Shown here one piece after another: positions 33,928-41,644 of a stretch of DNA of 64,000 nt. A program made the position numbers and the translations under genes. A model generated the notes under the pieces. The model was not told the origin of the DNA, ran no database searches, and saw only the letters and a list, made by a program, of their open reading frames with translations. The DNA is from Halalkalibacillus halophilus DSM 18494 (GTDB lineage: Bacteria > Bacillota > Bacilli > Bacillales > Alkalibacillaceae): contig NZ_AUHI01000015.1 of the NCBI RefSeq assembly GCF_000423105.1, forward strand, positions 1 through 64,000, given 5' to 3'. How positions within the stretch are numbered: position 1 is the first letter of the stretch; each line of letters starts with the position of its first letter.

Positions 33928-34113
33928 ATGTATATACTTTTATTTTATCTAACATTTATATTTATGTTCGTAGTTTTTATCCTTTTAACATACATTCTTT
34001 ACCACAATCTTCGTGGTCCGAAAAATATATCTTCATGGTTACTAATACTTTCAACTTTAACCTTGCTACTATTTTTAGCTTGGCAATCTTTAGATTATTT
34101 AAATGTCATATAA
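33928..34113 (+). CDS. Small membrane protein (61 aa)
   Basis: Two hydrophobic helices (about 1-25 and 35-53) separated by HNLRGPKNISSW. The start follows AAAGGAG and the gene ends 28 bp before a strong terminator, which supports expression. No family is recognised. It closes the variable island just before the tRNA genes. Confidence 0.55.
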   Translation: MYILLFYLTFIFMFVVFILLTYILYHNLRGPKNISSWLLILSTLTLLLFLAWQSLDYLNVI

Positions 34114-34141
34114 AACCCTATTGTAAAATCGATTTTAAAAC

Positions 34142-34187
34142 AAAAACGCTTAGAACCATTATTATTAAAGGTTTCTAAGCGTTTTTA
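34142..34187. terminator. Bidirectional terminator between a small gene and the tRNA genes
   Basis: Stem AAACGCTTAGAACC / GGTTTCTAAGCGTTT with T runs on both strands. On the minus strand it lies just beyond the tRNA-Arg gene and should end the tRNA transcript. Confidence 0.85.
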
Positions 34188-34222
34188 TTATTATTCTATC
34201 ATAACCTATGTGTGTTACCTAG

Positions 34223-34296
34223 CGTCCCGAGCAGGATTCGAACCTGCGACCGACAGCTTAGAAGGCTGTTGCTCTATCCTACTGAGCTACCGGGAC
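34223..34296 (-). tRNA. tRNA-Arg (anticodon TCT)
   Basis: A full cloverleaf of 74 nt: acceptor GTCCCGG/TCGGGAC, anticodon stem ACAGC/GCTGT enclosing CTTCTAA, and the T loop TTCGAAT. The discriminator is G and CCA is not encoded. It decodes AGA. It lies 26 bp after tRNA-Gly on the same strand. Confidence 0.95.
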
Positions 34297-34322
34297 ATGT
34301 TATATTGATTTTTTTCATAAAA

Positions 34323-34396
34323 TGGAGCGGGTGATGGGAATCGAACCCACAACATCAGCTTGGAAGGCTGAGGTTTTACCATTAAACTACACCCGC
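34323..34396 (-). tRNA. tRNA-Gly (anticodon TCC)
   Basis: Cloverleaf with acceptor GCGGGTG/CACCCGC, anticodon stem TCAGC/GCTGA enclosing CTTCCAA and T loop TTCGATT. The 3' CCA is encoded (plus-strand TGG at 34323-34325). It decodes GGA/GGG and is probably cotranscribed with tRNA-Arg. Confidence 0.95.
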
Positions 34397-34511
34397 AATA
34401 GTAATATTTCTTATTTAATTCTAGTCTGTCCTTTCGTATCGGACAAGGATTATTATATAAAACAAATACCGTATGTGTCAACAATACATCGAAGAAAATT
34501 TTAGAAGAAGA

Positions 34512-34545
34512 TAAAAAACTGAATAGACAATTGCCTATTCAGTTT
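34512..34545 (-). terminator. Terminator of rdgB
   Basis: ACTGAATAG / CTATTCAGT hairpin followed on the minus strand by TTTTTTATC. Confidence 0.8.
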
Positions 34546-34551
34546 CAATCC

Positions 34552-35142
34552 TTAAATTAAAGGACGAATTTTTTCAATTAATCCGTCTAATGCTTTTCTT
34601 CTATGGCTAATCGAATTCTTTACTTCCGTTCCTAGTTGAGATAATGTCTGATCGTAATCCTCAGGAATAAATATTGGATCGTATCCAAATCCACCTTCTC
34701 CTTGTGGTTGCTCAGAAATCTCGCCTTCACATCTACCTTCAGCAATTACTGTTGGTTGATGTGGTCTAGCAAAGGCCATGCTACAAACAAATGCAGCTTT
34801 GCGGTCGTCTAGGCCTTTCATTTTATCCAAGACTTTCTCTAGGTTGCGTTGATCGTTCTTCTCTCCACCTGCATAGCGTGCTGAGTATACGCCCGGCTCG
34901 CCACCAATCGCATAAACAGATAATCCTGAATCGTCTGCGACCACTGGTATCTTATAAATGTTTGCGATTGTTTCTGCTTTCAGTCGAGCGTTCTCTTCGA
35001 AGTTTGCACCTGTTTCTTCTACATCTGCTACATCTTCAAATTCATCAAAGACACTGATTACTTTCATGTCTAATTCACCAAAGATTGTTTCGAGTTCTTT
35101 AAGTTTTCCTTTATTTGTTGTTGCTACATATATTCTTTTCAT
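34552..35142 (-). CDS. rdgB: XTP/dITP diphosphatase (RdgB/HAM1, YsnA)
   Basis: A 196-residue house-cleaning enzyme that hydrolyses ITP, dITP and XTP so that deaminated purines stay out of nucleic acid. The N-terminal VATTNKGKLKEL, the ADDSGLSV motif with catalytic acidic residues, GVYSARYAG, and FGYDPIFIPE are family signatures. It starts 12 bp after rph with an AGGAGG site; rph-rdgB is a conserved pair in Bacillaceae. Confidence 0.95.
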   Translation of the reverse strand: MKRIYVATTNKGKLKELETIFGELDMKVISVFDEFEDVADVEETGANFEENARLKAETIANIYKIPVVADDSGLSVYAIGGEPGVYSARYAGGEKNDQRNLEKVLDKMKGLDDRKAAFVCSMAFARPHQPTVIAEGRCEGEISEQPQGEGGFGYDPIFIPEDYDQTLSQLGTEVKNSISHRRKALDGLIEKIRPLI

Positions 35143-35154
35143 GACATATACCTC

Positions 35155-35892
35155 CTACTTAAAGTACGTGTTTAAATCTCCAATTGCTTCAGACTGAATC
35201 TCAAACAACTCTGAGATCCCTTTTTTCCCTAATTGAAGCATTTCTTGTAGTTCCTCTGTGGAAAATGTAGCTTCCTCTCCTGTGCCTTGTAGTTCTACAA
35301 ATTTCTGCTCATCTGTCATCACTAAGTTTAAGTCTACATCAGCAGTAGAGTCCTCTTCATAACAAAGGTCTAGGATTGCTTCTCCCTCTTTAGAAATACC
35401 AACAGAGGTCGCAGCTAAATAATTACGAACAGGCATTTCAGTTAAAGTTTCTTCCTTTAATAATTTGCCACATGCTAATACAGTTGCCACAAATGCACCT
35501 GTAATTGAAGCAGTACGGGTGCCACCATCTGCTTGGATTACATCACAATCGATCCACAGTGTACGTTCTCCAAGTTTCTCAAGGTCAATTACTGCTCTTA
35601 ATGCTCTACCTATTAATCGTTGAATTTCCATAGTACGTCCTGCGATTTTACCTTTAGCGGATTCTCTTATATTTCGTTGTTCTGTGGCACGAGGTAGCAT
35701 AGCATATTCAGCAGTAACCCAACCTTTGCCTTGGTTACGCATGAATGGTGGTACTTTATTTTCAATACTAGCATTACAAATAACTTTCGTTTCCCCTACT
35801 GAAATGAGGACAGATCCTTCTGGATGTTTGGTAAAACCTGTTTCAATGGTTATATTTCTTAATTGATCCTTTTCTCTTCCGTCTGTTCGCAT
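35155..35892 (-). CDS. rph: Ribonuclease PH
   Basis: A 245-residue phosphorolytic 3'-5' exoribonuclease that trims tRNA 3' ends. MRTDGREKDQLR at the start, GKGWVTAEYAMLPRAT, and DGGTRTASITGAF are typical; the Arg pair that binds phosphate lies in the last motif. It is first of the rph-rdgB pair, placed just upstream of two tRNA genes, one of which does not encode CCA. Confidence 0.95.
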   Translation of the reverse strand: MRTDGREKDQLRNITIETGFTKHPEGSVLISVGETKVICNASIENKVPPFMRNQGKGWVTAEYAMLPRATEQRNIRESAKGKIAGRTMEIQRLIGRALRAVIDLEKLGERTLWIDCDVIQADGGTRTASITGAFVATVLACGKLLKEETLTEMPVRNYLAATSVGISKEGEAILDLCYEEDSTADVDLNLVMTDEQKFVELQGTGEEATFSTEELQEMLQLGKKGISELFEIQSEAIGDLNTYFK

Positions 35893-35981
35893 TATTAATT
35901 CCTACCTTTCACATTCACGTTTATGATTGTTATTAAACATTTAAAGTCATTTTTTTCTATTTTATAGTTAAATCATTTCAT

Positions 35982-36019
35982 AAAAAAACTTATACCATTC
36001 TAGCTTCCCGGTATAAGTT
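35982..36019 (-). terminator. Terminator of racE
   Basis: On the minus strand AACTTATACC / GGTATAAGTT hairpin followed by TTTTTTTATG. Confidence 0.8.
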
Positions 36020-36023
36020 ACTT

Positions 36024-36827
36024 TTATGCTAAAGTTACTTGTTTTACGATACTACTCTTAAATTGAAAAAACTCTTCTATAAGTGGCTTCACTGATTGTA
36101 AGTCGCCAGTAACGTATATTTCCGGTGCTTGTGGGTCCTGATCCATCACATTATGCATTTGGCTGAAAGTAAGTACTGTACTAACTTCCGCACCTGTCTC
36201 TAGGGCAGAGGATAGAACGGTGATGCTTTCCCCAACCACTTCTTCGATAACGGACTGAAGAATGGGGTAGTGGGTACAGCCCAGTATTAACGTATCAACT
36301 AATTGATCTTTTTTTATAGCTCGAAGACTTTTATCAACTACTTCTTTAGCTTCCCTCTTTGAATATTTTCCGGACTCAATTAACGGGACAAATAATGGAC
36401 AAGCGACTGATATCGTTTGTAATTCTGGATTAATTTCTTTTAATGCTACATCGTAGGAACGACTAAGTATTGTATTTTCCGTGCCTATTATGGCAATATG
36501 GTTCGTATTCGTTGATTTTATTGCTGCTCTTGCGCCTGGTTCTATAACACCAATCACAGGTATATCTAGTTGTTCTTTCAATTGTTGTAAGACAACGGCA
36601 GTGGCAGTATTGCATGCAACGATTAACATTTTAATATCGTAACCCATTAAAAAGTCTACTAATTCCCACGTGAAAGTAACTACTTCTTCTGAAGTTCGAG
36701 ATCCATAAGGGCATCTTTTTGTATCCCCTAAGTAAATGAATTTCTCACGAGGTAATTGTCTTTTTAATTCATGTAATACAGTTAAACCACCTACACCGGA
36801 GTCAATAACACCTATTGGCTGATTCAC
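36024..36827 (-). CDS. racE: Glutamate racemase
   Basis: A protein of about 267 residues that makes D-glutamate for peptidoglycan. The two catalytic Cys are in ACNTATAVVL and LGCTHYPIL; IGVIDSGVGGLTV is the N-terminal signature. Start is GTG at 36827, preceded by AAGGAG; this leaves a 4-bp gap to the upstream MarR gene, so the two are coupled. RacE rather than YrpC is inferred from the gerE-MarR-racE-rph gene order. Confidence 0.92.
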   Translation of the reverse strand: MNQPIGVIDSGVGGLTVLHELKRQLPREKFIYLGDTKRCPYGSRTSEEVVTFTWELVDFLMGYDIKMLIVACNTATAVVLQQLKEQLDIPVIGVIEPGARAAIKSTNTNHIAIIGTENTILSRSYDVALKEINPELQTISVACPLFVPLIESGKYSKREAKEVVDKSLRAIKKDQLVDTLILGCTHYPILQSVIEEVVGESITVLSSALETGAEVSTVLTFSQMHNVMDQDPQAPEIYVTGDLQSVKPLIEEFFQFKSSIVKQVTLA

Positions 36828-36831
36828 GTGG

Positions 36832-37299
36832 CTATTTCTCCTTTTGCTGGTTATCTTCATGTACTTTCATTTCGTCATATAATTGACTCATAGACCCTCT
36901 TAATGATTCTACTTCTTTTAAAGTAAATGAGCTAAGTACTTCTTGTAAGTATTCTTGTCGTTTTTGAATTACTTCATCAATGATTTCTTCCCCTTTTTCT
37001 AAGAGGTGAATGCGTACAACGCGTCGATCTTTCGGATCGCGTACACGTTCAATGAGTTCGTTTTTCTCCATCCGGTCAACTAAATCAGTAGTGGTACTAA
37101 AAGCTAAGTACATTTTTTTTGAAAGTTCTCCAATGGTAAGGTCTCCACGGTCTAACAACCATTGTAATGCAATAAATTGTGGTGGAGTAATCGGATAATG
37201 GTTTAAAATTTCACGACCACGTTGCTTCACCATGTGAGATATATATCGAACATTTTTCTCTAATTCTGCAATCATTTTTGAATCTACAGTTGAACGCAA
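36832..37299 (-). CDS. MarR-family transcriptional regulator (YsmB)
   Basis: A 155-residue winged-helix regulator, with KMYLAFSTTTDLVDRMEKNEL as its recognition region, quoted here as LAFSTTTDLVDRMEKN, and the wing RDPKDRRVVRIHLLEKG. It starts at TTG (37299), 7 nt after GAGGAGG. It sits between gerE and racE as B. subtilis YsmB does. Its target is unknown; a ligand is usually a phenolic compound in the family. Confidence 0.85.
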   Translation of the reverse strand: MRSTVDSKMIAELEKNVRYISHMVKQRGREILNHYPITPPQFIALQWLLDRGDLTIGELSKKMYLAFSTTTDLVDRMEKNELIERVRDPKDRRVVRIHLLEKGEEIIDEVIQKRQEYLQEVLSSFTLKEVESLRGSMSQLYDEMKVHEDNQQKEK

Positions 37300-37383
37300 T
37301 GAATTTCCTCCTCGTATTTCTACCTTATTAGTTTATTTTCACGTTTTTTAGTCAAAATTGCAAGCGTCTAAGGTATATGACAT

Positions 37384-37411
37384 AGAAAAAACCGGCTATT
37401 AGCTAGCCGGC
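37384..37411 (-). terminator. Terminator of gerE
   Basis: CCGGCTA / TAGCCGG hairpin followed on the minus strand by TTTTTTC. Confidence 0.8.
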
Positions 37412-37415
37412 AAAG

Positions 37416-37640
37416 TTACAGTTTGATTTCTCCAAGCCGTATTAATTCCACTACTGCTTGGGAACGCCCTTTTACTTGAAGCTTCTGAATTGTATTAGAG
37501 ATATGATTACGAACTGTTTTCTCTGATATAAATAATTGTTCAGCTATATCTTTCGTAGTCTGATCCTGTACTAATAACTCAAAAACTTCTCTTTCTCTTT
37601 TCGTTAGAATATTACTAGGTCGGTATGGTTTTTTATCCAA
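37416..37640 (-). CDS. gerE: Late sporulation transcriptional regulator GerE
   Basis: A 74-residue LuxR-type helix-turn-helix protein without a receiver domain: LTKREREVFELL and DIAEQLFISEKTVRNHISN. It is the terminal mother-cell regulator that controls spore coat genes, tgl among its likely class of targets. Starts at TTG, 7 nt after GGAGGGG. Position next to sdhB is conserved. Confidence 0.94.
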   Translation of the reverse strand: MDKKPYRPSNILTKREREVFELLVQDQTTKDIAEQLFISEKTVRNHISNTIQKLQVKGRSQAVVELIRLGEIKL

Positions 37641-37760
37641 GCATTAACCCCTCCTCCGAATGAAGAGTGAGCTCAACCGTTTATGAGGAACTTACGCAGT
37701 CACCATAGTTTATGTGAATATTAGCAAGAGCGTTCGTAAATAGGGCGCCTGTTTTCACTT

Positions 37761-38204
37761 TTATGCTTCTTGTAGTACTTTTTGTTGCTGTTCTGTAAAT
37801 GGGGTTGGTTTTCCTGTTGTAATATCTATTTGTACAATTCTACCGCGACCAACAAGACATACCTCCCCCTTTTGATTCGTTGCCATGTAATGAATGTCTA
37901 AGGACGTATTGCCGACGTGGTTTGCTTTTACATGAAGGTCGATTTTATCTCCAAAATAAATTTGTTGAAGGAAATCACACTGTAAGTCTCCTACGATCGG
38001 AGCAATTTTAGACTCTTGTGTTAGTTCTCCGAATAAGTTCAAATCTTCCATATAGGTAATTCTTGCTTCTTCAAAATATATAAATGGCGACACATTATTC
38101 ACATGACCAAACATATCCGTTTCAGAAAAACGAATTTTAATTGGGGTAGAAAACGAGAACCCTTGTTTCCACTCATTAAAATCTTCTATGTACGATATTT
38201 TCAT
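37761..38204 (-). CDS. Acyl-CoA thioesterase (YsmA, 4HBT family)
   Basis: A 147-residue hotdog-fold thioesterase. The motif FGHVNNVSPFIYFEEAR contains the conserved N and E of the 4-hydroxybenzoyl-CoA thioesterase family. It should cleave an acyl-CoA of unknown chain. It lies between gerE and sdhB as ysmA does in B. subtilis. Confidence 0.82.
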   Translation of the reverse strand: MKISYIEDFNEWKQGFSFSTPIKIRFSETDMFGHVNNVSPFIYFEEARITYMEDLNLFGELTQESKIAPIVGDLQCDFLQQIYFGDKIDLHVKANHVGNTSLDIHYMATNQKGEVCLVGRGRIVQIDITTGKPTPFTEQQQKVLQEA

Positions 38205-38245
38205 GCTTATCCCTCTTTCTGTTGTTTATCTATTTAAAGAAATAT

Positions 38246-38278
38246 AAAAAGGACTGACACCATGATGTCAGCCCCTAA
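38246..38278 (-). terminator. Terminator of the sdh operon
   Basis: On the minus strand GGGGCTGACA / TGTCAGTCC hairpin followed by TTTTTATA. Confidence 0.8.
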
Positions 38279-38290
38279 TAATTGGTTTAC

Positions 38291-39058
38291 TTAATTATGA
38301 TAGTCACTACCGAAGAATTCCTTAAAGGAATGCACAGTAGCTTCACGGTTTAGTGCAGCAATCGATGTCGTCAAAGGAATACCTTTTGGACAAGCTTCTA
38401 CACAGTTTTGTGAATTACCACATTGTTGTAATCCGCCTTCACCAGTAACTGCATCCATACGCTCTGCTTTATGAAATTCACCTGTTGGGTGAGAGTTAAA
38501 TAAACGAACTTGAGATAATGCAGCTGGACCAATAAATTCAGAATTACTATTTACGTTAGGACATGCTTCTAGACACACACCACATGTCATACATTTAGAT
38601 AATTCATACGCCCATTGACGTTTGCTTTCTGCCATACGTGGACCTTCACCTAAATCGTACGTTCCATCAATTGGAACCCATGCTTTTACTTGTTTAAGTG
38701 AGTCAAACATGCGACTACGATCTACCGCTAAGTCACGCATAACTGGAAATGTCTTCATCGGCTCTAACTTAACTGGTTGTTCTAACTGATCAATTAGAGC
38801 TGTACAAGATTGCTGTGCTTCCCCATTGATTACCATAGAACATGCACCACAAACTTCTTCTAAGCAACCCATGTCCCAAAATACAGGCGTTGTTTGTTCG
38901 CCCTTTGCATTCACTGGGTTACGACGAATTTCCATTAATGCAGAAATAACGTTCATGTTATTACGATACGGAATATCAAATTCCTCTTCATAAGGAGCAG
39001 CTTCCGGCTCGTCTTGACGCTGAATAATCAGCTTAATCGTCTTGTTTTCATCCGCCAT
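38291..39058 (-). CDS. sdhB: Succinate dehydrogenase iron-sulfur subunit
   Basis: A 255-residue subunit that passes electrons from FAD to haem. The 2Fe-2S Cys lie in CLEEVCGACSMV and QQSC; the 4Fe-4S and 3Fe-4S sets in CMTCGVCLEACP and CGNSQNCVEACPKGIP. Third gene of sdhCAB, 18 bp after sdhA. Part of the membrane complex II of the citric acid cycle. Confidence 0.95.
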   Translation of the reverse strand: MADENKTIKLIIQRQDEPEAAPYEEEFDIPYRNNMNVISALMEIRRNPVNAKGEQTTPVFWDMGCLEEVCGACSMVINGEAQQSCTALIDQLEQPVKLEPMKTFPVMRDLAVDRSRMFDSLKQVKAWVPIDGTYDLGEGPRMAESKRQWAYELSKCMTCGVCLEACPNVNSNSEFIGPAALSQVRLFNSHPTGEFHKAERMDAVTGEGGLQQCGNSQNCVEACPKGIPLTTSIAALNREATVHSFKEFFGSDYHN

Positions 39059-39076
39059 ACTCTTTGCCTCCTATGC

Positions 39077-40843
39077 TTATTTAGTCTTCGAATAGTCACG
39101 CTTACGAGGTTCAATAAGGGATGTATCAACATCTACATACTCAAAGTCAGGACCATTTTTCTCCGGATTGTAAGTAGCTTTTGTTGTTTTTAACCATTCC
39201 TCATCATTACGATCTGGAAATTCTGGTTTATAATGCGCACCGCGACTCTCGTTACGGTTATAGGCACCTTGTGTAATGACACGTGCTAAGTTTAACATAC
39301 TATCTAGCTGACGAATAAACATTGCTGTTTGATTGCTCCATCTAGATGTATCATTAATGTTAATATCTTTTGCACGTTCCATTAACTCGGTAATTTTTTC
39401 ATCTGTCTTTAATAGGTTATCATTTTCACGAACAACAGTCACATAATCCGTCATCCATTCACCTAATTCACGGTGAATTTGATACGCATTTTCTTTACCA
39501 GTTGTCATACTCATGATCTTATCAAACTTCTCTTCTTCTTCGCGCAATTTAGCATCGAACAACTCTGAAGTTTGATCTTCCGCTAGCTCATCAAGTCCAT
39601 CGATGTACTTAATTGCATTTGGTCCTGCAACCATTCCACCGTAAATACAAGATAATAATGAGTTAGCACCTAAACGGTTACCACCATGAATGGTGTAATC
39701 ACACTCACCTGCAGCAAAAATACCTGGAATATTGGTCATTTGATCATAGTCAACCCATAGACCACCCATGGAATAATGCACAGCAGGGAAGATTTTCATT
39801 GGTACTTTCTTAGGATCTTCGCCAACGAATTTTTCGTAAATTTCGATGATTCCACCAAGCTTCACGTCTAATTCTTTCGGATCTTTATGAGATAGGTCTA
39901 AGTAAACCATGTTCTCGCCATTAATTCCTAGCTTTTGGTTCACACAGACATCAAAGATTTCACGTGTAGCGATATCACGAGGTACTAAGTTACCGTATGC
40001 AGGGAACTTCTCTTCTAAGAAGTACCAAGGCTTACCGTCTTTGTATGTCCAAACACGTCCACCTTCCCCACGAGCTGATTCACTCATTAAGCGTAATTTA
40101 TCATCACCAGGGATTGCTGTAGGGTGTATCTGGATGAACTCCCCATTAGCATATGCTGCTCCTTGACGATACAAGTTAGATACAGCAGAGCCTGTGTTAA
40201 TTACAGAGTTTGTTGATTTACCAAAGATAATTCCTGGTCCACCAGTAGCCATAATTGTAGCATCTGCTGGGAATACTTTAATTTCATGAGATTGAATATC
40301 TTGAGCAACTACTCCACGAGATCTACCACTTTCATCAAGTACTGCTTCTAAGAAATCCCAACCTTCGTATTTCGTAACTAAACCATTTGCTTCATGACGG
40401 CGAACCTGCTCGTCCAAAGCATATAATAATTGTTGTCCTGTTGTCGCACCTGCGAATGCTGTACGGTGATGCTGTGTTCCACCGAAACGTCGGAAATCAA
40501 GAAGTCCTTCAGGTGTACGGTTGAACATAACTCCCATACGGTCCAGCATATGTATAATGCTTGGAGCTGCGTCACACATAGCCTTTACTGGTGGTTGATT
40601 TGCTAAGAAATCGCCACCATACACCGTATCATCAAAGTGTTCCCATGGTGAGTCACCTTCACCTTTTGTATTAACTGCACCGTTAATACCACCTTGAGCA
40701 CATACAGAGTGGGAGCGTTTAACAGGAACAAGTGAAATTAAGTCAACGTGCACGCCAGCTTCAGCTGCTTTAATAGTAGCCATCAAACCAGCTAAGCCAC
40801 CGCCTACTACCACGATATTTTTATTACTCATAAGAAGTTTCAC
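39077..40843 (-). CDS. sdhA: Succinate dehydrogenase flavoprotein subunit
   Basis: A 588-residue FAD subunit oxidising succinate to fumarate. The dinucleotide fold VVGGGLAGLMAT, the HSVCAQGGINGA segment for covalent FAD attachment region, and the active-site HPTAIPG and GGNRLGANSLL motifs are present. It follows sdhC by 30 bp. The inner ATG at MSNKNIVVVGG is an alternative start (4 residues shorter). Confidence 0.95.
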   Translation of the reverse strand: MKLLMSNKNIVVVGGGLAGLMATIKAAEAGVHVDLISLVPVKRSHSVCAQGGINGAVNTKGEGDSPWEHFDDTVYGGDFLANQPPVKAMCDAAPSIIHMLDRMGVMFNRTPEGLLDFRRFGGTQHHRTAFAGATTGQQLLYALDEQVRRHEANGLVTKYEGWDFLEAVLDESGRSRGVVAQDIQSHEIKVFPADATIMATGGPGIIFGKSTNSVINTGSAVSNLYRQGAAYANGEFIQIHPTAIPGDDKLRLMSESARGEGGRVWTYKDGKPWYFLEEKFPAYGNLVPRDIATREIFDVCVNQKLGINGENMVYLDLSHKDPKELDVKLGGIIEIYEKFVGEDPKKVPMKIFPAVHYSMGGLWVDYDQMTNIPGIFAAGECDYTIHGGNRLGANSLLSCIYGGMVAGPNAIKYIDGLDELAEDQTSELFDAKLREEEEKFDKIMSMTTGKENAYQIHRELGEWMTDYVTVVRENDNLLKTDEKITELMERAKDININDTSRWSNQTAMFIRQLDSMLNLARVITQGAYNRNESRGAHYKPEFPDRNDEEWLKTTKATYNPEKNGPDFEYVDVDTSLIEPRKRDYSKTK

Positions 40844-40873
40844 TCCCTTTATCTTTAAAATAAAATCAAATTA

Positions 40874-41488
40874 TTATGATGCAAAAGCGATTAATGATGC
40901 TAGACCCATATAAGTGAAGATAATGAATACACCCAAGGATACAATCGTCATTACGCGTTGAGATTTTGGTGTCACGGTAAGACCCCAAGTTACTGTAAAT
41001 GACCATAAGCCATTAGCAAAGTGGAATACTGCTGCAACTACACCAAGAACATAAAAGCCAAACATAAATGGTGATGAAAGAATTTGAGCCATTAAGTCAA
41101 AGTTAATTTCCGTCCCATAGATCGCATGAGCTAAACGAGTTTCCCATACGTGCCATACAACGAAAATCAATGTAATAATCCCTGAAGCACGTTGTAAGAT
41201 AAACATCCAATTACGGAAATAACCGTAGCGTTTTAAGTTCATCTCAGAAGTCAACGCAATATATACTCCATAAATTCCATGGAAAAGTAGTGGAATATAA
41301 ATAAGTGCAAACTCTAAGAAAATTCGTAATGGCAGATTCTCCATAAAGTGAGCTGCTTGGTTGAATGCTTCTGGACTGTATGTAGCAAAATGGTTAACTA
41401 CCAAGTGCTGCATCAAGAAAAGACCAATTGGAATGACTCCTAATAATGAGTGTATCCTGCGATAAAAGAACTCGCGGTTCTCTGACAT
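40874..41488 (-). CDS. sdhC: Succinate dehydrogenase cytochrome b558 subunit
   Basis: A 204-residue membrane anchor with five helices and the haem-ligand histidines typical of the Bacillus di-haem enzyme: RRIHSLLGV, MQHLVVNH, FHGIYGVY and VWHVWETRLAH. It reduces menaquinone with electrons from SdhAB. First gene of the operon, with a strong promoter 85 bp upstream. Confidence 0.94.
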   Translation of the reverse strand: MSENREFFYRRIHSLLGVIPIGLFLMQHLVVNHFATYSPEAFNQAAHFMENLPLRIFLEFALIYIPLLFHGIYGVYIALTSEMNLKRYGYFRNWMFILQRASGIITLIFVVWHVWETRLAHAIYGTEINFDLMAQILSSPFMFGFYVLGVVAAVFHFANGLWSFTVTWGLTVTPKSQRVMTIVSLGVFIIFTYMGLASLIAFAS

Positions 41489-41572
41489 GTGTTACCCCCC
41501 TCATTTTTCGTTAAATGATTTTTGTTTTTAACATACATACTTCCTGCAAATTTTAGTATATATAACATGTTT

Positions 41573-41601
41573 ATTGTACTTCTAACGCGTCGCAGCGTCA
41601 A
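41573..41601 (-). promoter_or_regulatory. Sigma-A-type promoter of sdhCAB
   Basis: On the minus strand TTGACG (41601-41596) and TACAAT (41578-41573), 17-bp spacing, leaving a leader of about 80 nt before sdhC. Confidence 0.7.
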
Positions 41602-41644
41602 GGTAACTTGCCCGAAGTTTTGACAAGTTTTTCCCTAAAATGTT

